This document shows, piece by piece, positions 41,053 to 50,036 of a stretch of DNA of 51,593 nt; the first letter of the stretch is position 1, and the number at the start of each line of letters is the position of its first letter. Position numbers and translations under genes: made by a program. Source of the DNA: Nonomuraea deserti (GTDB taxonomy: Bacteria > Actinomycetota > Actinomycetes > Streptosporangiales > Streptosporangiaceae); assembly GCF_004348685.1 (NCBI RefSeq), contig NZ_SMKO01000051.1, positions 1 through 51,593 of the forward strand. The letters are read 5' to 3'. Under the pieces are notes generated by a model that searched no databases, was not told the DNA's origin, and was given only the letters and a program-made list of their open reading frames with translations.

Positions 41053-42189
41053 GTGCGGGTGCTTGTGGCGGGAGCGGGGATCAGCGGGCTCGCGGCGGCA
41101 CGGGGCCTGATCGCCGCCGGGCACGAGGTGGTGGTGCTGGAGCAGGCGCCGGGGCTGCGGCTGGGGGGCGGGGCCATCACCTTGTGGTGCAACGGCACGG
41201 CCATCCTCGGCGACATCGGCGTCGACCTGGAAGGCACGGGCCGGCGGCTGACGGCGATGCGCCTGCGGACCGCAGGCGGCCACCCGGTGCTGGAGCTCGA
41301 CCTGGAGGCGCTGGCGGAGCGGTTCGGGTCGGCGGCCCGGGTGCTCCCGCGCGGTTCGTTGATCACTCTCCTGGACGGCGGGCTGCCCGGGGGCACCGTA
41401 CGGTTCGGCGCGCGGGTCACGGAGGTGCGGGGCGACGGCGACGGCGTGCGGGTGCGGACGCGGACCGGCGAGGAGTACCGCGGCGACTTCCTGGTGGGCG
41501 CCGACGGCGTGCACTCGCGGGTGCGGGCCCACGTCCTGGGCGACGCCCCGGCGGCGCTGACCGGCGCGGCGATCTGGCAGGGTCTGACGCCGGCCCCGTT
41601 CGACCTGGGGTCGGTGACGACGCTGATGATCGGCCGGCAGGGCGACTTCGGCTACGCGAGCGCGGGCGACGGGCTCATGCAGTGGTTCTTCGACGTGCCG
41701 TGGTCACCGGACGCGCCGAGGGAGAACAAGCCGCTGGAGCTGTTGCGCCGGCGGTTCGCGGGGTGGGCCTCCCCGGTCGAGCAGGTGCTGGACTCGCTGC
41801 GCGACGGCGACGCCGAGTTGTTCCCGCACACCCGGCACAAGGTGCCGTGCCGCTGGGGTGAGGGGCGGTGCGTGCTGCTCGGGGACGCGGCGCACAGCAT
41901 GCCACCCGTCGGGGCGCAGGGCGCCAACCAGGCGCTGGAGGACGTGGCGACATTGGTGGACTGCCTGGCCACGGTGACCGAGCCGGCCGAGGTCGTCGGC
42001 GTGTACTCCGCCAGGCGCAGGCGGCGGGCGGCCCTGGCCTCCACCGTCGCCTCGAACACCCTCGCCGTGTCCGGCCCGCGGACGCTGATGCAGAGCGAGC
42101 GCCTCATGCGCATGAACGGCGCCGCGCCGCCGCGGCTGGCCACCCGGGGGTTCGGACGCCTGCTGAGCGCTCTCAGCGACCGGATCTGA
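41053..42189 (+). CDS. FAD-dependent aromatic-type monooxygenase
   Basis: A 378-aa group-A flavin monooxygenase. VLVAGAGISGLAAARGL is the FAD Rossmann motif, LVGADGVHSRVR the DG motif and VLLGDAAHSMPPVGAQGANQALED the GD motif; order and spacing are those of PHBH/salicylate hydroxylase-like enzymes and tetracycline-modifying Tet(X)-like relatives. GGAGG lies 7 bases before the GTG at 41053. Upstream is a large dyad operator. It probably hydroxylates an aromatic or polyketide; the substrate cannot be read from the sequence. It converges on the acyl-CoA synthetase gene with a 20-bp gap. Confidence 0.9.
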   Translation: MRVLVAGAGISGLAAARGLIAAGHEVVVLEQAPGLRLGGGAITLWCNGTAILGDIGVDLEGTGRRLTAMRLRTAGGHPVLELDLEALAERFGSAARVLPRGSLITLLDGGLPGGTVRFGARVTEVRGDGDGVRVRTRTGEEYRGDFLVGADGVHSRVRAHVLGDAPAALTGAAIWQGLTPAPFDLGSVTTLMIGRQGDFGYASAGDGLMQWFFDVPWSPDAPRENKPLELLRRRFAGWASPVEQVLDSLRDGDAELFPHTRHKVPCRWGEGRCVLLGDAAHSMPPVGAQGANQALEDVATLVDCLATVTEPAEVVGVYSARRRRRAALASTVASNTLAVSGPRTLMQSERLMRMNGAAPPRLATRGFGRLLSALSDRI

Positions 42190-42209
42190 GACCACCCGGC
42201 GCCGGCGTG

Positions 42210-43853
42210 TCAGCCCCGCCGCCCGCCTGAGCCGGCGCTCGCCTCCTCGATCACGCGCCGGGCCCACGCGACTTCGAGCTTGCCCGTGGGCGTCCTGCGC
42301 AGCGCCGGGAGGAGCACGATGGCGCGCGGGACCTTGTATCCGGCCAGGTCGCGGCGGACCCAGCCCTGGAGCTCCTGCTCCGTCAGGGTGTCGTCCGCGG
42401 TGGCGACCACCGCCGAGACGCGCTCGCCCCACGTCTCGTCCTGGACGCCCACCACGATGCAGTCCGTCACGCCCGGGTGGGCGAGCAGCACGTTCTCGAC
42501 CTCCTGGGGGAACACCTTCTCCCCGCCCGTGTTGATCACACCCGAGCCCCGGCCGAGGAACCGGATCGCGCCGTCCGCCTCGACCTGCACGAGGTCGCCG
42601 GGGACGGAGTGGCGGACGCCGTCGATGACGCGGAACGTGGCGGCGGTCCTGGCCGGGTCCTTGTGGTAGCCGAGCGGCAGCGGGCCGCCGTAGGCGAGCA
42701 CGCCCGTCTCCCCCCTGCCGGGGGCGACCTCGGCGCCCTCGTGGGAGATGACCTTGGTCGCGGGGACCGGCAGGAAGCGGCTCGGCAGGTCGCCGGCGGA
42801 GGAGGTGATGGCGAAGGCGAACGGCCCGCCCTCGCTGGAGGCGAGCGCATCGATGATCGTGACGTCGGCGCGCTCGTGCAGGGCCCGCTTGAGGCCGTCG
42901 CTGAGGACCGTACCCGAGCTGATCACCGATGTGAGCGAGGACAGGTCGTGCGGCCGCCCGGCCTCCTCCGCCGCGACGAGCTCGTCGACGAGCGGCCGGC
43001 AGACCGCGTTGCCGGCCACGATGATCGTGCCCGCCCGCCGCGCCGCGGCGGTCTCCCACACGTGCCGCGCGTCGAGCCCGCCCTTGCGCGTGGTGATGAC
43101 CCGGCCGCCGGTGAGCAGGGCGCCCATCGAGTTGAACAGCCCGGTGGCGTGCATGAGCGGGACCACCGGCATCGTCGCGGGCGCCCGGCCCCGCGCATGC
43201 GCGCTCTCCGCGATCCGCGCCGCCTCGTCGAGCGTCGCGGGCAGCTCGGACACGCCCAGCGGCCGGTAGATCGGCACCGTCAGCGAGTGCAGCAGGTCGC
43301 CCTGCCGCCAGATGACGCCCTTCGGCCGGCCCGTGGTGCCGCCCGTGTACATGAACAGCCGGTCCGAGCTCGGCCGCGACGCGGCGGGCCGGGGCTCCGT
43401 ACCGGCGAGGAGGTCGTCCAGGCCGGCCGCGGGAGGGCCGGCGGCTCCGTCCGCGGGCGCGCCGGCCCGTACGAGCAGGCGCAGCGTGGACACCGTACGC
43501 GCGGCGTGGCCGACGTGGGCGGCCAGCTCGCCGCTGAAGACGATCGCCGCCGCGTCGGCGTCCCGGAGCACGGCGGACAGTTCCTCCCCGGTGTAGCGGT
43601 AGTTCGCGTTGACCGGCACGGCGCCGAGCTTGAACGCCGCGAACACGGTCTCGAGGTAGGCCGCGCCGTTGTAGAGGTAGCAGGCCACCGTGTCACCCGG
43701 CCCGACCCCGGCCCGCTCCAGCGCCGCGGCCAGCCGCGCCGCCCGGTCGTCGAACTCGGCGTAGGTGTGGTCGCGCCCCGGCTCGGAGATGGCCACCGCG
43801 TCGGGAAGGCGGCGGGCGACGGCCTCCCAGATCGTGCCGATGGAGACGTCCAC
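42210..43853 (-). CDS. AMP-dependent acyl-CoA synthetase
   Basis: A 547-aa ANL-superfamily ligase that activates a carboxylate as acyl-AMP and then acyl-CoA. The P-loop YTGGTTGRPKG, the aromatic/fatty-acid binding region, INTGGEKVFPQEVE and the C-terminal catalytic lysine in TPTGKLE are present. Similar proteins act on fatty, bile or steroid side-chain acids (FadD-like). The GTG at 43853 has AAGGGAGA upstream; reading from further upstream is unlikely because no ribosome site or domain is there. Its 5' region (219 bp to the next divergent gene) carries no clear operator. Confidence 0.9.
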   Translation of the reverse strand: MDVSIGTIWEAVARRLPDAVAISEPGRDHTYAEFDDRAARLAAALERAGVGPGDTVACYLYNGAAYLETVFAAFKLGAVPVNANYRYTGEELSAVLRDADAAAIVFSGELAAHVGHAARTVSTLRLLVRAGAPADGAAGPPAAGLDDLLAGTEPRPAASRPSSDRLFMYTGGTTGRPKGVIWRQGDLLHSLTVPIYRPLGVSELPATLDEAARIAESAHARGRAPATMPVVPLMHATGLFNSMGALLTGGRVITTRKGGLDARHVWETAAARRAGTIIVAGNAVCRPLVDELVAAEEAGRPHDLSSLTSVISSGTVLSDGLKRALHERADVTIIDALASSEGGPFAFAITSSAGDLPSRFLPVPATKVISHEGAEVAPGRGETGVLAYGGPLPLGYHKDPARTAATFRVIDGVRHSVPGDLVQVEADGAIRFLGRGSGVINTGGEKVFPQEVENVLLAHPGVTDCIVVGVQDETWGERVSAVVATADDTLTEQELQGWVRRDLAGYKVPRAIVLLPALRRTPTGKLEVAWARRVIEEASAGSGGRRG

Positions 43854-44072
43854 GGATCGGTCTCCCTTCTCGTTCCCGGCGGAAATCGCCGGCGCCGTCC
43901 GCGCCACATGGTAGGCACGGACCTGATCCGGGCGACACCGCCCAAATGACCGGGCGGCGGGTGGACAAATGACGTAGCCGACGCCGTTTCCGGGGATTCT
44001 CCCTCTCGCGGGGGATGCACCTCCCCTGACGCGGGGAAGGAGACCCGGCGGGCGGCGTCTACGGTTACCGCC

Positions 44073-44546
44073 ATGAAGCGTTCTGATCGGCCACGACGCT
44101 GGCCCGCGTACGCGGTGGCGGGGCTGTTCCTCGGTTACGCCGCCGGGAAGGCCGCCTTCGCCGCGCAGGACCGGCTCGGGTTCCCCGGCGGCCCGCCGGT
44201 GCCGGCCTCCGAGGCCGCGAGCTACTTCATGGACGCGGCCGCGGCGCAGTGGCTCGCGACCGCGTCCGGAGTGGTGGGGGCGGCGATCGTCCTCCTCACG
44301 GTCCTGCCGCCGGGCCGCCGGGTGCCCAGACGGCTGATGCTGCTCGTGCTCGCCGTGATGGCCGCGGCCGTCGGCGGCGGCGCCGGCATCATGGCCGTGG
44401 ACGGGTTCGTCGGCATCGGCGTGGGCTGGCAGTGGTACCACGGGGTCCTCGGGATCGTCGTGATCGTATTGTTCATGGAGACGATCCGGTCCTACGCCAC
44501 GTCGACCGGCCGGCGGCGATTTGTCGGCGGTCGGACCGGGCCCTAA
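44073..44546 (+). CDS. Small integral membrane protein, unknown
   Basis: A 157-aa protein with about four transmembrane helices (near 13-30, 60-78, 90-108, 120-140) and basic tails. I do not recognise the family. The ATG at 44073 has no Shine-Dalgarno; TACGGT about 7 bases upstream could be a -10 for a leaderless transcript. Its stop codon TAA forms part of a possible -10 box for the next gene. Confidence 0.7.
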   Translation: MKRSDRPRRWPAYAVAGLFLGYAAGKAAFAAQDRLGFPGGPPVPASEAASYFMDAAAAQWLATASGVVGAAIVLLTVLPPGRRVPRRLMLLVLAVMAAAVGGGAGIMAVDGFVGIGVGWQWYHGVLGIVVIVLFMETIRSYATSTGRRRFVGGRTGP

Positions 44547-44549
44547 AGT
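44544..44549 (+). promoter_or_regulatory. Candidate -10 box overlapping the upstream stop codon
   Basis: TAAAGT begins with the TAA stop of the membrane-protein gene and ends 8 bases before the GTG of the metallopeptidase-like gene, which has no Shine-Dalgarno. This would give a leaderless or nearly leaderless mRNA. Confidence 0.35.
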
Positions 44550-44557
44550 CACGCCAC

Positions 44558-45352
44558 GTGAGACTTTTCATGATCACGGCGCTGGCGGGCACCCTCGCCG
44601 CGCCGCTGGCCGGGCCATCGATGGGCACGGCCGCCGCGGGCACGGCGGTCCACCCCGTCGACCGCTCCGAGCTGACCGCCAACCCGCTCTACCAGGCAGG
44701 TCCGCTCCCCAGGACCACCTGCACGGAGCCCGCGGTCAGGCGCGGCGACCGCAAGCTGGCACGCGCCTACGTCAACGCGGTCGTCGCCTGCCTGGAGCGC
44801 GCCTGGAAACGGCACCTCACCGGCGCCGGCCTGCCGTACGAACCGGTCAGGGTGCGGCACATGAACCGGATCCCCAGGAATTACTGCGGCCTGGCGGTGG
44901 ACGGCGCCGACTCCCAGGCCTGGTACTGCGAGAAGTCCCGCACGCTGATCTTCCAGATCGGCGAAGAGTGGGCCGCCAACCCCTCCGACCTGTGGCTGTT
45001 CCACACGGCCGCCTCCATGTACGCCTACCACGTGCAGTACCTGACCGGGATCTCGGCCGCCCTCGGCGAGCTGTCCGCCGACGGAAAGGCGGAGTCCCGC
45101 GAGCAGTCCCGGCGCTACTTCCTCCAGTCGGCCTGCCTGGGCGGCGCCTTCATGAAGAGCGTCTGGCCCATGAAGGGGCGCTCCGCGAAGGACTGGCACC
45201 ACTTCAAGTCCCTCCCCGTCGGCGACCAGGACGGCAGGATGAGCTGGTACGGCACGACCGCCACGGTCCGCTCCTGGGTGGGGCGCGGTTTCGCCACCGG
45301 CGACCCCGGCTCCTGCAACACCTGGGCCGCCGCGTCCGCCAAGGTGGCCTGA
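44558..45352 (+). CDS. Secreted neutral zinc metallopeptidase-like protein lacking HEXXH
   Basis: A 264-aa secreted protein with a signal peptide (about 1-28). Its conserved middle (YCGLAVDGADSQAWYCEKSRTLIF...) and YHVQYLTGI segment match the YpfJ/neutral zinc metallopeptidase family, where the motif is normally HEYGHHVQxLxGI. Here residues 153-157 read SMYAY, so both zinc histidines and the catalytic glutamate of the first motif are gone. The later QSACLGGAFMKSVWP part of the fold is intact, as are six cysteines. It is probably a non-catalytic binding or inhibitory homologue. The GTG at 44558 starts the signal peptide; an ATG four codons on is possible. Confidence 0.78.
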   Translation: MRLFMITALAGTLAAPLAGPSMGTAAAGTAVHPVDRSELTANPLYQAGPLPRTTCTEPAVRRGDRKLARAYVNAVVACLERAWKRHLTGAGLPYEPVRVRHMNRIPRNYCGLAVDGADSQAWYCEKSRTLIFQIGEEWAANPSDLWLFHTAASMYAYHVQYLTGISAALGELSADGKAESREQSRRYFLQSACLGGAFMKSVWPMKGRSAKDWHHFKSLPVGDQDGRMSWYGTTATVRSWVGRGFATGDPGSCNTWAAASAKVA

Positions 45353-45375
45353 CCGGCCCCCCGGCAGCCCGCGGG

Positions 45376-47079
45376 TCAGCCGGGGATGCGGAGGGCGAGC
45401 ATGGCGACGTCGTCGTCGTTGTCGGAGGGGCGCACGCCGGCGAGGAGCGCGTCACAGATCGAGCCGAGGGGCCGGTCGACCAGGGACGAGGCGTACCTGG
45501 CAAGCCTGGCCAGCCCGTCGTCGAGGGAGTGACCGGGCGACTCGATCAGCCCGTCCGTGTAGAGCAGCAGGACCGCGCCCCGCGGCAGCTCGACGGCGGC
45601 GTCCACGCGCCCGGGAGACAGCCCGGTGCCCAGCAGCAGGCCGCTGCCGCCCTCCAGGAAGCGGGTCCGCCCGTCGCGTTCGACCAGGAGGGGCGGCGGG
45701 TGCCCCGCGTTGGTCCAGCGCAGCCGCCAGGCGTCTTCCGGCTGCTCCACCCGGGCGAAGATGACGGTGGCCATCGTCGTCTCGGCCATCCGCACCACCG
45801 CCTCGTCGAGCCGGTTCACGATCACGCTGGGAGGCTCCTCCACCTCCCCTGCGTACGCGCGCAGCATGTTGCAGACCTGGGCCATGCCCGCCGCGGCGTC
45901 GAGGTCGTGGCCGACGACGTCCCCGATCACCAGGCCCGTCACCCCGCCGGACAGGATGAAGGCGTCGTACCAGTCGCCGCCGACCTGGGAGGCGTCCGGC
46001 GCGGGCAGGTAGCGCGCGCTCATCTGCAACCCCGGCACCCGGGGCAGCGTCGGCAGCAGGTGGCGCTGCATGGTCTCCGCGACCCGCCGCTGCCGCTCGT
46101 ACAGGCGGGCGTTGTCGAGCGCGAGCCCGGCACGGCGGGCGATGTCCTCGACCAGCAGGAGATCGGCCGGCGTGAACGCCCAGGACCGCTCGGAGCGTCC
46201 CAGGGTCAGGGCGCCCACCACCTCCCGCACGCCGCGGATCGGCGCGATGCTCGCGGAGTGCATGCCGGTCTCCTCGAACAGCTCCCGCTGCGCCACCGCG
46301 ATGTCCGCGTCGGGAGGCCCCTGGTAGTCCTGCGGCCCCACCAGCGCGGGGGTGACTCCGCGCAGCGCCCGCGACAGGGGCATCGACGACTCCTGCGGCA
46401 ACGGCGGCATCGGCCCCTCCAGATTCCGCCGGTGCACCCGGACGCCGTTCTCGTAGTGCACCACGGCGACGCGCGACACCCCGCCCTCCTCGGTGAGCAG
46501 GTCCACCACCGCCCAGTCCGCCAGCAGGGGCACCACCAGGCGGATGAGCTGGCGCACGGTCTCGTCGACGTCCAGGCTCGAGGTGAGGGTCGCGGTCGTC
46601 TCCGCCAGCAGGGCCAGCCGGTCCAGCTCCGGCATCGTCGAGGCGGACCGTCCCCGGTGCCCCTCGACGGGCGCGGGTGAGGAGGCCTCGTGGAAGAGCA
46701 CCAGCGCGCCCTTCCCTCCCTCGCCGATCCGGCAGGGGGTCACCATCAGGGCGACCGCCAGCAGCGAGCCGTCCCCGCGCTCCACCCATTCGTGGTGGCT
46801 CTGCCTGGTCTCGCCGGCGACGAGGGCCTGCCGCATCACGCACCGGCTGCGTGGCAGGGGTTCTCCGTATTTCCCGCGGTGCAGCATGTCGTGGGCGTCC
46901 ATGCCCAGCAGGGTCGAGGCGGCGCGGTCGAGAATCTGCTCCGCCCGGGGGTTGATGCCGACGATCCGCCCCGCGTCGTCCACCACGTACGTCCCGGCGT
47001 CGGAGAGGTCCCCCAGCCGGAAGAAGCATGCGGCCTCCGCCGCCAAGGACCATCCGGCGTCTCCCGCTGGAACGTTCAT
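45376..47079 (-). CDS. PAS-GAF-SpoIIE serine phosphatase
   Basis: A 567-aa PP2C-type phosphatase. Residues about 20-130 form a PAS-like sensor (YVVDDAGRIVGINPRAEQIL), 150-330 a GAF domain, and 335-567 a SpoIIE phosphatase with metal-binding motifs GGDWYDAF, VIGDVVGHD, YTDGLIE and DNDDDVAMLALR all intact. Such RsbU-like proteins dephosphorylate anti-sigma antagonists and relay redox, light or ligand signals into general stress control in actinomycetes. No anti-sigma HATPase domain is attached and no partner gene lies nearby. AAAGGAGGCGGCC precedes the ATG. Upstream, 47080-47239 holds no gene. Confidence 0.92.
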   Translation of the reverse strand: MNVPAGDAGWSLAAEAACFFRLGDLSDAGTYVVDDAGRIVGINPRAEQILDRAASTLLGMDAHDMLHRGKYGEPLPRSRCVMRQALVAGETRQSHHEWVERGDGSLLAVALMVTPCRIGEGGKGALVLFHEASSPAPVEGHRGRSASTMPELDRLALLAETTATLTSSLDVDETVRQLIRLVVPLLADWAVVDLLTEEGGVSRVAVVHYENGVRVHRRNLEGPMPPLPQESSMPLSRALRGVTPALVGPQDYQGPPDADIAVAQRELFEETGMHSASIAPIRGVREVVGALTLGRSERSWAFTPADLLLVEDIARRAGLALDNARLYERQRRVAETMQRHLLPTLPRVPGLQMSARYLPAPDASQVGGDWYDAFILSGGVTGLVIGDVVGHDLDAAAGMAQVCNMLRAYAGEVEEPPSVIVNRLDEAVVRMAETTMATVIFARVEQPEDAWRLRWTNAGHPPPLLVERDGRTRFLEGGSGLLLGTGLSPGRVDAAVELPRGAVLLLYTDGLIESPGHSLDDGLARLARYASSLVDRPLGSICDALLAGVRPSDNDDDVAMLALRIPG

Positions 47080-47239
47080 GGCCGCCTCCTTTCCCCCGTG
47101 CTGCGAGCTCTACCCAGCGACCTCCCACATCACCATCTACCTATTACGGACATTTCATGACAGCGTGCACTACATTCCGTGCGCGGCCGTCGAGGCGGCG
47201 CCGACGGGACCCACCAGGGCGCGCGCTGGCGCCGCCGGC

Positions 47240-48139
47240 CTACCAGTCGCCCTGGTAGAGCTGGCCGCGGATCGCTCCGCCGGGGAACCGGGCGGTGTGC
47301 AGGTTCGCGTACCAGTTCTGCGGGTTGTCCCAGATGCGGCGGGCCAGCGCGGCGGAGGTGGTCGCGCTGCCGGCGACGCCGTTGATCCCGGCCGGCAGGC
47401 CCTTCTTCGCGGCGAAGAAGGGCACGGCCACCGGCCCGTTCTTGCCCTTCGGCGCGCGGTGGAGGTGCGCGCCCACCGGCGCGCCGATCCGTTTCCACGC
47501 GGCGGCGAACCACACCCGTTCGCCCTGCGGCTGCACCAGCCATCCGGCCCGGCCGTCGCGGTCGCCGACCTTCGTGCCGGCCGCCGGGACCTCCTGCCGC
47601 CCGTCGGCCCGCGTCGTGAGCGTGGTGCTGAACCCGTGCGCCAGCACCGACTCCAGCGCCACCGGGCGGATCCGGTGCAGCTGGGCGCGCACGGCTCCGG
47701 CGGCGAACTTCGCGTTGTGCAGGTTGGCGTACCAGTTGCCGGGATTGTTGAGGATGCGGCCGAGCAGGTTGAGGTCCTTGACCGTGATTGTCCCCTTGAC
47801 GGCGTGGAGGGTGGCGGGCAACGCCTGGCCGAAGAACGGGATCTTGACGTCGCCGTTCTCCCCGGCCCGGCCGCGGTGGATGTGGAACCCGCTGGGCGCG
47901 GCGATCTTGTGCCACCGGACGGCGTAGTCGACCCGGTGACCGTGGACGCGGAACACGGCGATCGCGCCGCCGTCCTGATCGCCGGCCTTCGTCCCCTTGG
48001 CGGGCACCTCGTTGGCGCCTTCGAGCGCCGCCGCCAGGTAGACGGGCGTGGCGGCGCCTGCCGTCGCCGGGCCGAGCGAGGTGACGATCAGCACGACGGC
48101 GACGGGCAGGCCGGGGACGCTGAGGGTGCGCATGTTCAT
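47240..48139 (-). CDS. Secreted protein with two CHRD domains
   Basis: A 299-aa secreted protein. After a signal peptide (about 1-29) come two CHRD (chordin-like) domains of about 130 aa, the first with LEGANEVPAKGTKAGDQDGGA, GFHIHRGRAGENGDV and NPGNWYANLHNAKFAAGAVRAQL, the second repeating these (QEVPAAGTKVGDRDG, AHLHRAPKGKNGP, NPQNWYANLHTARFPGGAIRGQL). CHRD proteins are extracellular and of unknown function, possibly metal- or matrix-binding. AAAGGGCAATC precedes the ATG at 48139. It stands alone between the phosphatase and serine hydrolase genes, all on the minus strand. Confidence 0.88.
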   Translation of the reverse strand: MNMRTLSVPGLPVAVVLIVTSLGPATAGAATPVYLAAALEGANEVPAKGTKAGDQDGGAIAVFRVHGHRVDYAVRWHKIAAPSGFHIHRGRAGENGDVKIPFFGQALPATLHAVKGTITVKDLNLLGRILNNPGNWYANLHNAKFAAGAVRAQLHRIRPVALESVLAHGFSTTLTTRADGRQEVPAAGTKVGDRDGRAGWLVQPQGERVWFAAAWKRIGAPVGAHLHRAPKGKNGPVAVPFFAAKKGLPAGINGVAGSATTSAALARRIWDNPQNWYANLHTARFPGGAIRGQLYQGDW

Positions 48140-48225
48140 GATTGCCCTTTCGGTGGTCTCTCGGCCTGGTACGGCCCCCTCCCCCACCGGGGTTCAACCA
48201 CCGTCCGGGCCGGCGCGCCCGCCGT

Positions 48226-49434
48226 CTAGTTGCCCGTGATGAGCCGGCGTTCCAGGTGGAGGATGGGCTTGGTCCACGTGCTGTCGTAGTTGCCGAGGGT
48301 CACCGACACCCAGTCCAGGTCGGGATAGACGTTGTAGGTGTCGCCCACCCCCGGGCCGCCGCCGGTGTGGCCGAAGAGGCGCCGGCCGTCGAAGATGTTC
48401 GCCGCGAACCCGTAGCCGTAGTGGGAGCACAGCAGCAGCGGGTCCTGGCCCTCCTCGGGAGGCACGACGGTCTTGCCGCTGGTCGCCATCTCGACGGTCG
48501 CGTGATCGAGCAGCTTGCCGTCCTCCTGCAGAGCCTGCACGAACTTCAGCAGCTCTCCCGTGGTCGAGTAGGAGCCGCCGGCGGGCAGGCCGACGAACGG
48601 GGCCCTCTCGCTCGCCGTGAAGTCGTACCGCTCACCGGTCCGGCGGTCGGTCGTGTAGGAGTGCGCGATGTCGTCCGCGGCCAGGATCTGCGGCCTGGTG
48701 TAGAAGTCCGTACGCTTCATGCCGGCGGGAGCGAACACGTGCTTGCGTACGTAGTCGTAGTAGTTCTGCCCCGACACCTCGGCCACGATGGCGCCGAGCA
48801 CGACGAACCCGTCGTTGCTGTACTGGTACCTGGTGCCCGGCGTGAACTGCGTCGGCAGGGGACGGATGGCCTTCAGGGTGCCCTCCCACACCTCCTCGAC
48901 CGAGTCCCAGTCCTGCTCCTCCTGGTCCGGCGGTCCGCTCTGCTTCGGCGGCCTGCCCACACCGGAGGTGTGCGTCAGCAGCTGGTGGACGGTCACGTTC
49001 CCGGCCACCTCGGCGGGGAACCCGTCCAGGTAGGCGCCCAGCTTCTCGTGGAGTGCCACCTTGCGCCGCTGCACCAGCTGCAGCAGGGCCGTGGCGGTGA
49101 AGCACTTGCCGATCGAGCCGAGGTTGAAAAGGGTGTCCTTGCGATTGGGCACCTTCCCGGCCTTGTCGGCCATGCCGTAGGCGCGCTCCAGCACGGGTCT
49201 GCCGCGGTGGACCAGCAGGACCGTGCCGGAGAACTCGTCGGCCTTGGCCCGGGCGGCGAGGTACCGGTCGTACTCGCCGCCGGGGCGCAACTCCTTCGGT
49301 ATCCGGCCGCGCCGGGACGAGGCGGCCGACGCGGGCCCCGCCACCATGCCACCGGCGACCACGAACGGCGCGGCTCCCATCACTCCCAGCAAGGACCGTC
49401 GCGATGCCACAGGTGATCGACGTTCCATGACCAT
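48226..49434 (-). CDS. Tat-exported beta-lactamase-family serine hydrolase
   Basis: A 402-aa class-C beta-lactamase/DD-peptidase-fold protein. The twin-arginine signal SRRSLLGVMG precedes a mature domain with the nucleophile motif SIGK, the YSN triad element (YQYSNDGF) and GHTGGGPG in place of KTG. The esterase/EstB-like sequence pattern suggests hydrolysis of esters or D-amino-acid peptides rather than antibiotic resistance. GGAGGAGGC lies just before the ATG at 49434; a second ATG two codons later is possible. No neighbour points to a substrate. Confidence 0.9.
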   Translation of the reverse strand: MVMERRSPVASRRSLLGVMGAAPFVVAGGMVAGPASAASSRRGRIPKELRPGGEYDRYLAARAKADEFSGTVLLVHRGRPVLERAYGMADKAGKVPNRKDTLFNLGSIGKCFTATALLQLVQRRKVALHEKLGAYLDGFPAEVAGNVTVHQLLTHTSGVGRPPKQSGPPDQEEQDWDSVEEVWEGTLKAIRPLPTQFTPGTRYQYSNDGFVVLGAIVAEVSGQNYYDYVRKHVFAPAGMKRTDFYTRPQILAADDIAHSYTTDRRTGERYDFTASERAPFVGLPAGGSYSTTGELLKFVQALQEDGKLLDHATVEMATSGKTVVPPEEGQDPLLLCSHYGYGFAANIFDGRRLFGHTGGGPGVGDTYNVYPDLDWVSVTLGNYDSTWTKPILHLERRLITGN

Positions 49435-49554
49435 GCCTCCTCCAAGAACGACCCTCTTGGCCCGCGATCCAACACGGGGAGGCGTTTCCTGCGCGTTACC
49501 GCGGCCGTCGGGTGAGGTGCGGCCACGAAGGCGGCCTGCCGGCCACCCGTTCCG

Positions 49555-49929
49555 TCATGCGCCGGCGGGCTGCGCCAGCGGGATGAACAGCTCCCCCAGC
49601 CGGGCCACCTGCGCGGGCACGACCCAGTAGTAGACCCAGGTGCCGCGCCGCTCGCCGCCGATCAGTCCCGCGGTGCGCAGCACCTTCAGATGGTGGGAGA
49701 TCGTCGGGGCGGTCAGGTCGAACGCGCCGGTGAGGTCGCACACGCACACCTCGCCGCCGGGGTGGGAGGCGATCAGCGACAGCAGGCGCAGGCGTACCGG
49801 ATCGGCGACCGCTTTGAGCAGCGCGGCGAGGTCGGCCGCGGCGCTTTCCGACAGCGGCTCGCGGGCGATCGGCGCGCAGCACTGCTGCCCGGCGGCGACG
49901 GTCACGAGAGCAACCCCCTGCTTCGGCAT
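49555..49929 (-). CDS. ArsR/SmtB-family metalloregulator
   Basis: A 124-aa ArsR-family repressor. The winged helix holds DPVRLRLLSLIAS, TAPTISHHLKVLRTAGLIGGERRGTWVYY. Two cysteine pairs, Cys17-Cys18 near the N-terminus (QQCCAPI) and Cys62/Cys64 in EVCVCDL, match arsenite-sensing sites, so As(III) or a related metalloid is the likely ligand. The ATG at 49929 has no Shine-Dalgarno; TATGCT eight bases upstream suggests a leaderless message. No arsenic transporter or reductase gene adjoins it; its divergent neighbour is a GNAT acetyltransferase. Confidence 0.9.
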   Translation of the reverse strand: MPKQGVALVTVAAGQQCCAPIAREPLSESAAADLAALLKAVADPVRLRLLSLIASHPGGEVCVCDLTGAFDLTAPTISHHLKVLRTAGLIGGERRGTWVYYWVVPAQVARLGELFIPLAQPAGA

Positions 49930-50036
49930 ATGTCTAAAGCATAGGCGAGTACGGGGACTCGCGGCCGCCACCCTCCGGAGCCCGGCCGGCGGCGGGCTGG
50001 CACGCTATGCCTGACAGCCGCCGGAAGGAGACGCGG

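Noticed and set aside
48226..49434. Beta-lactamase conferring antibiotic resistance
   Set aside because: The SIGK, YSN and HTG pattern fits esterase or DD-peptidase relatives, and this broad family is mostly not antibiotic-hydrolysing.
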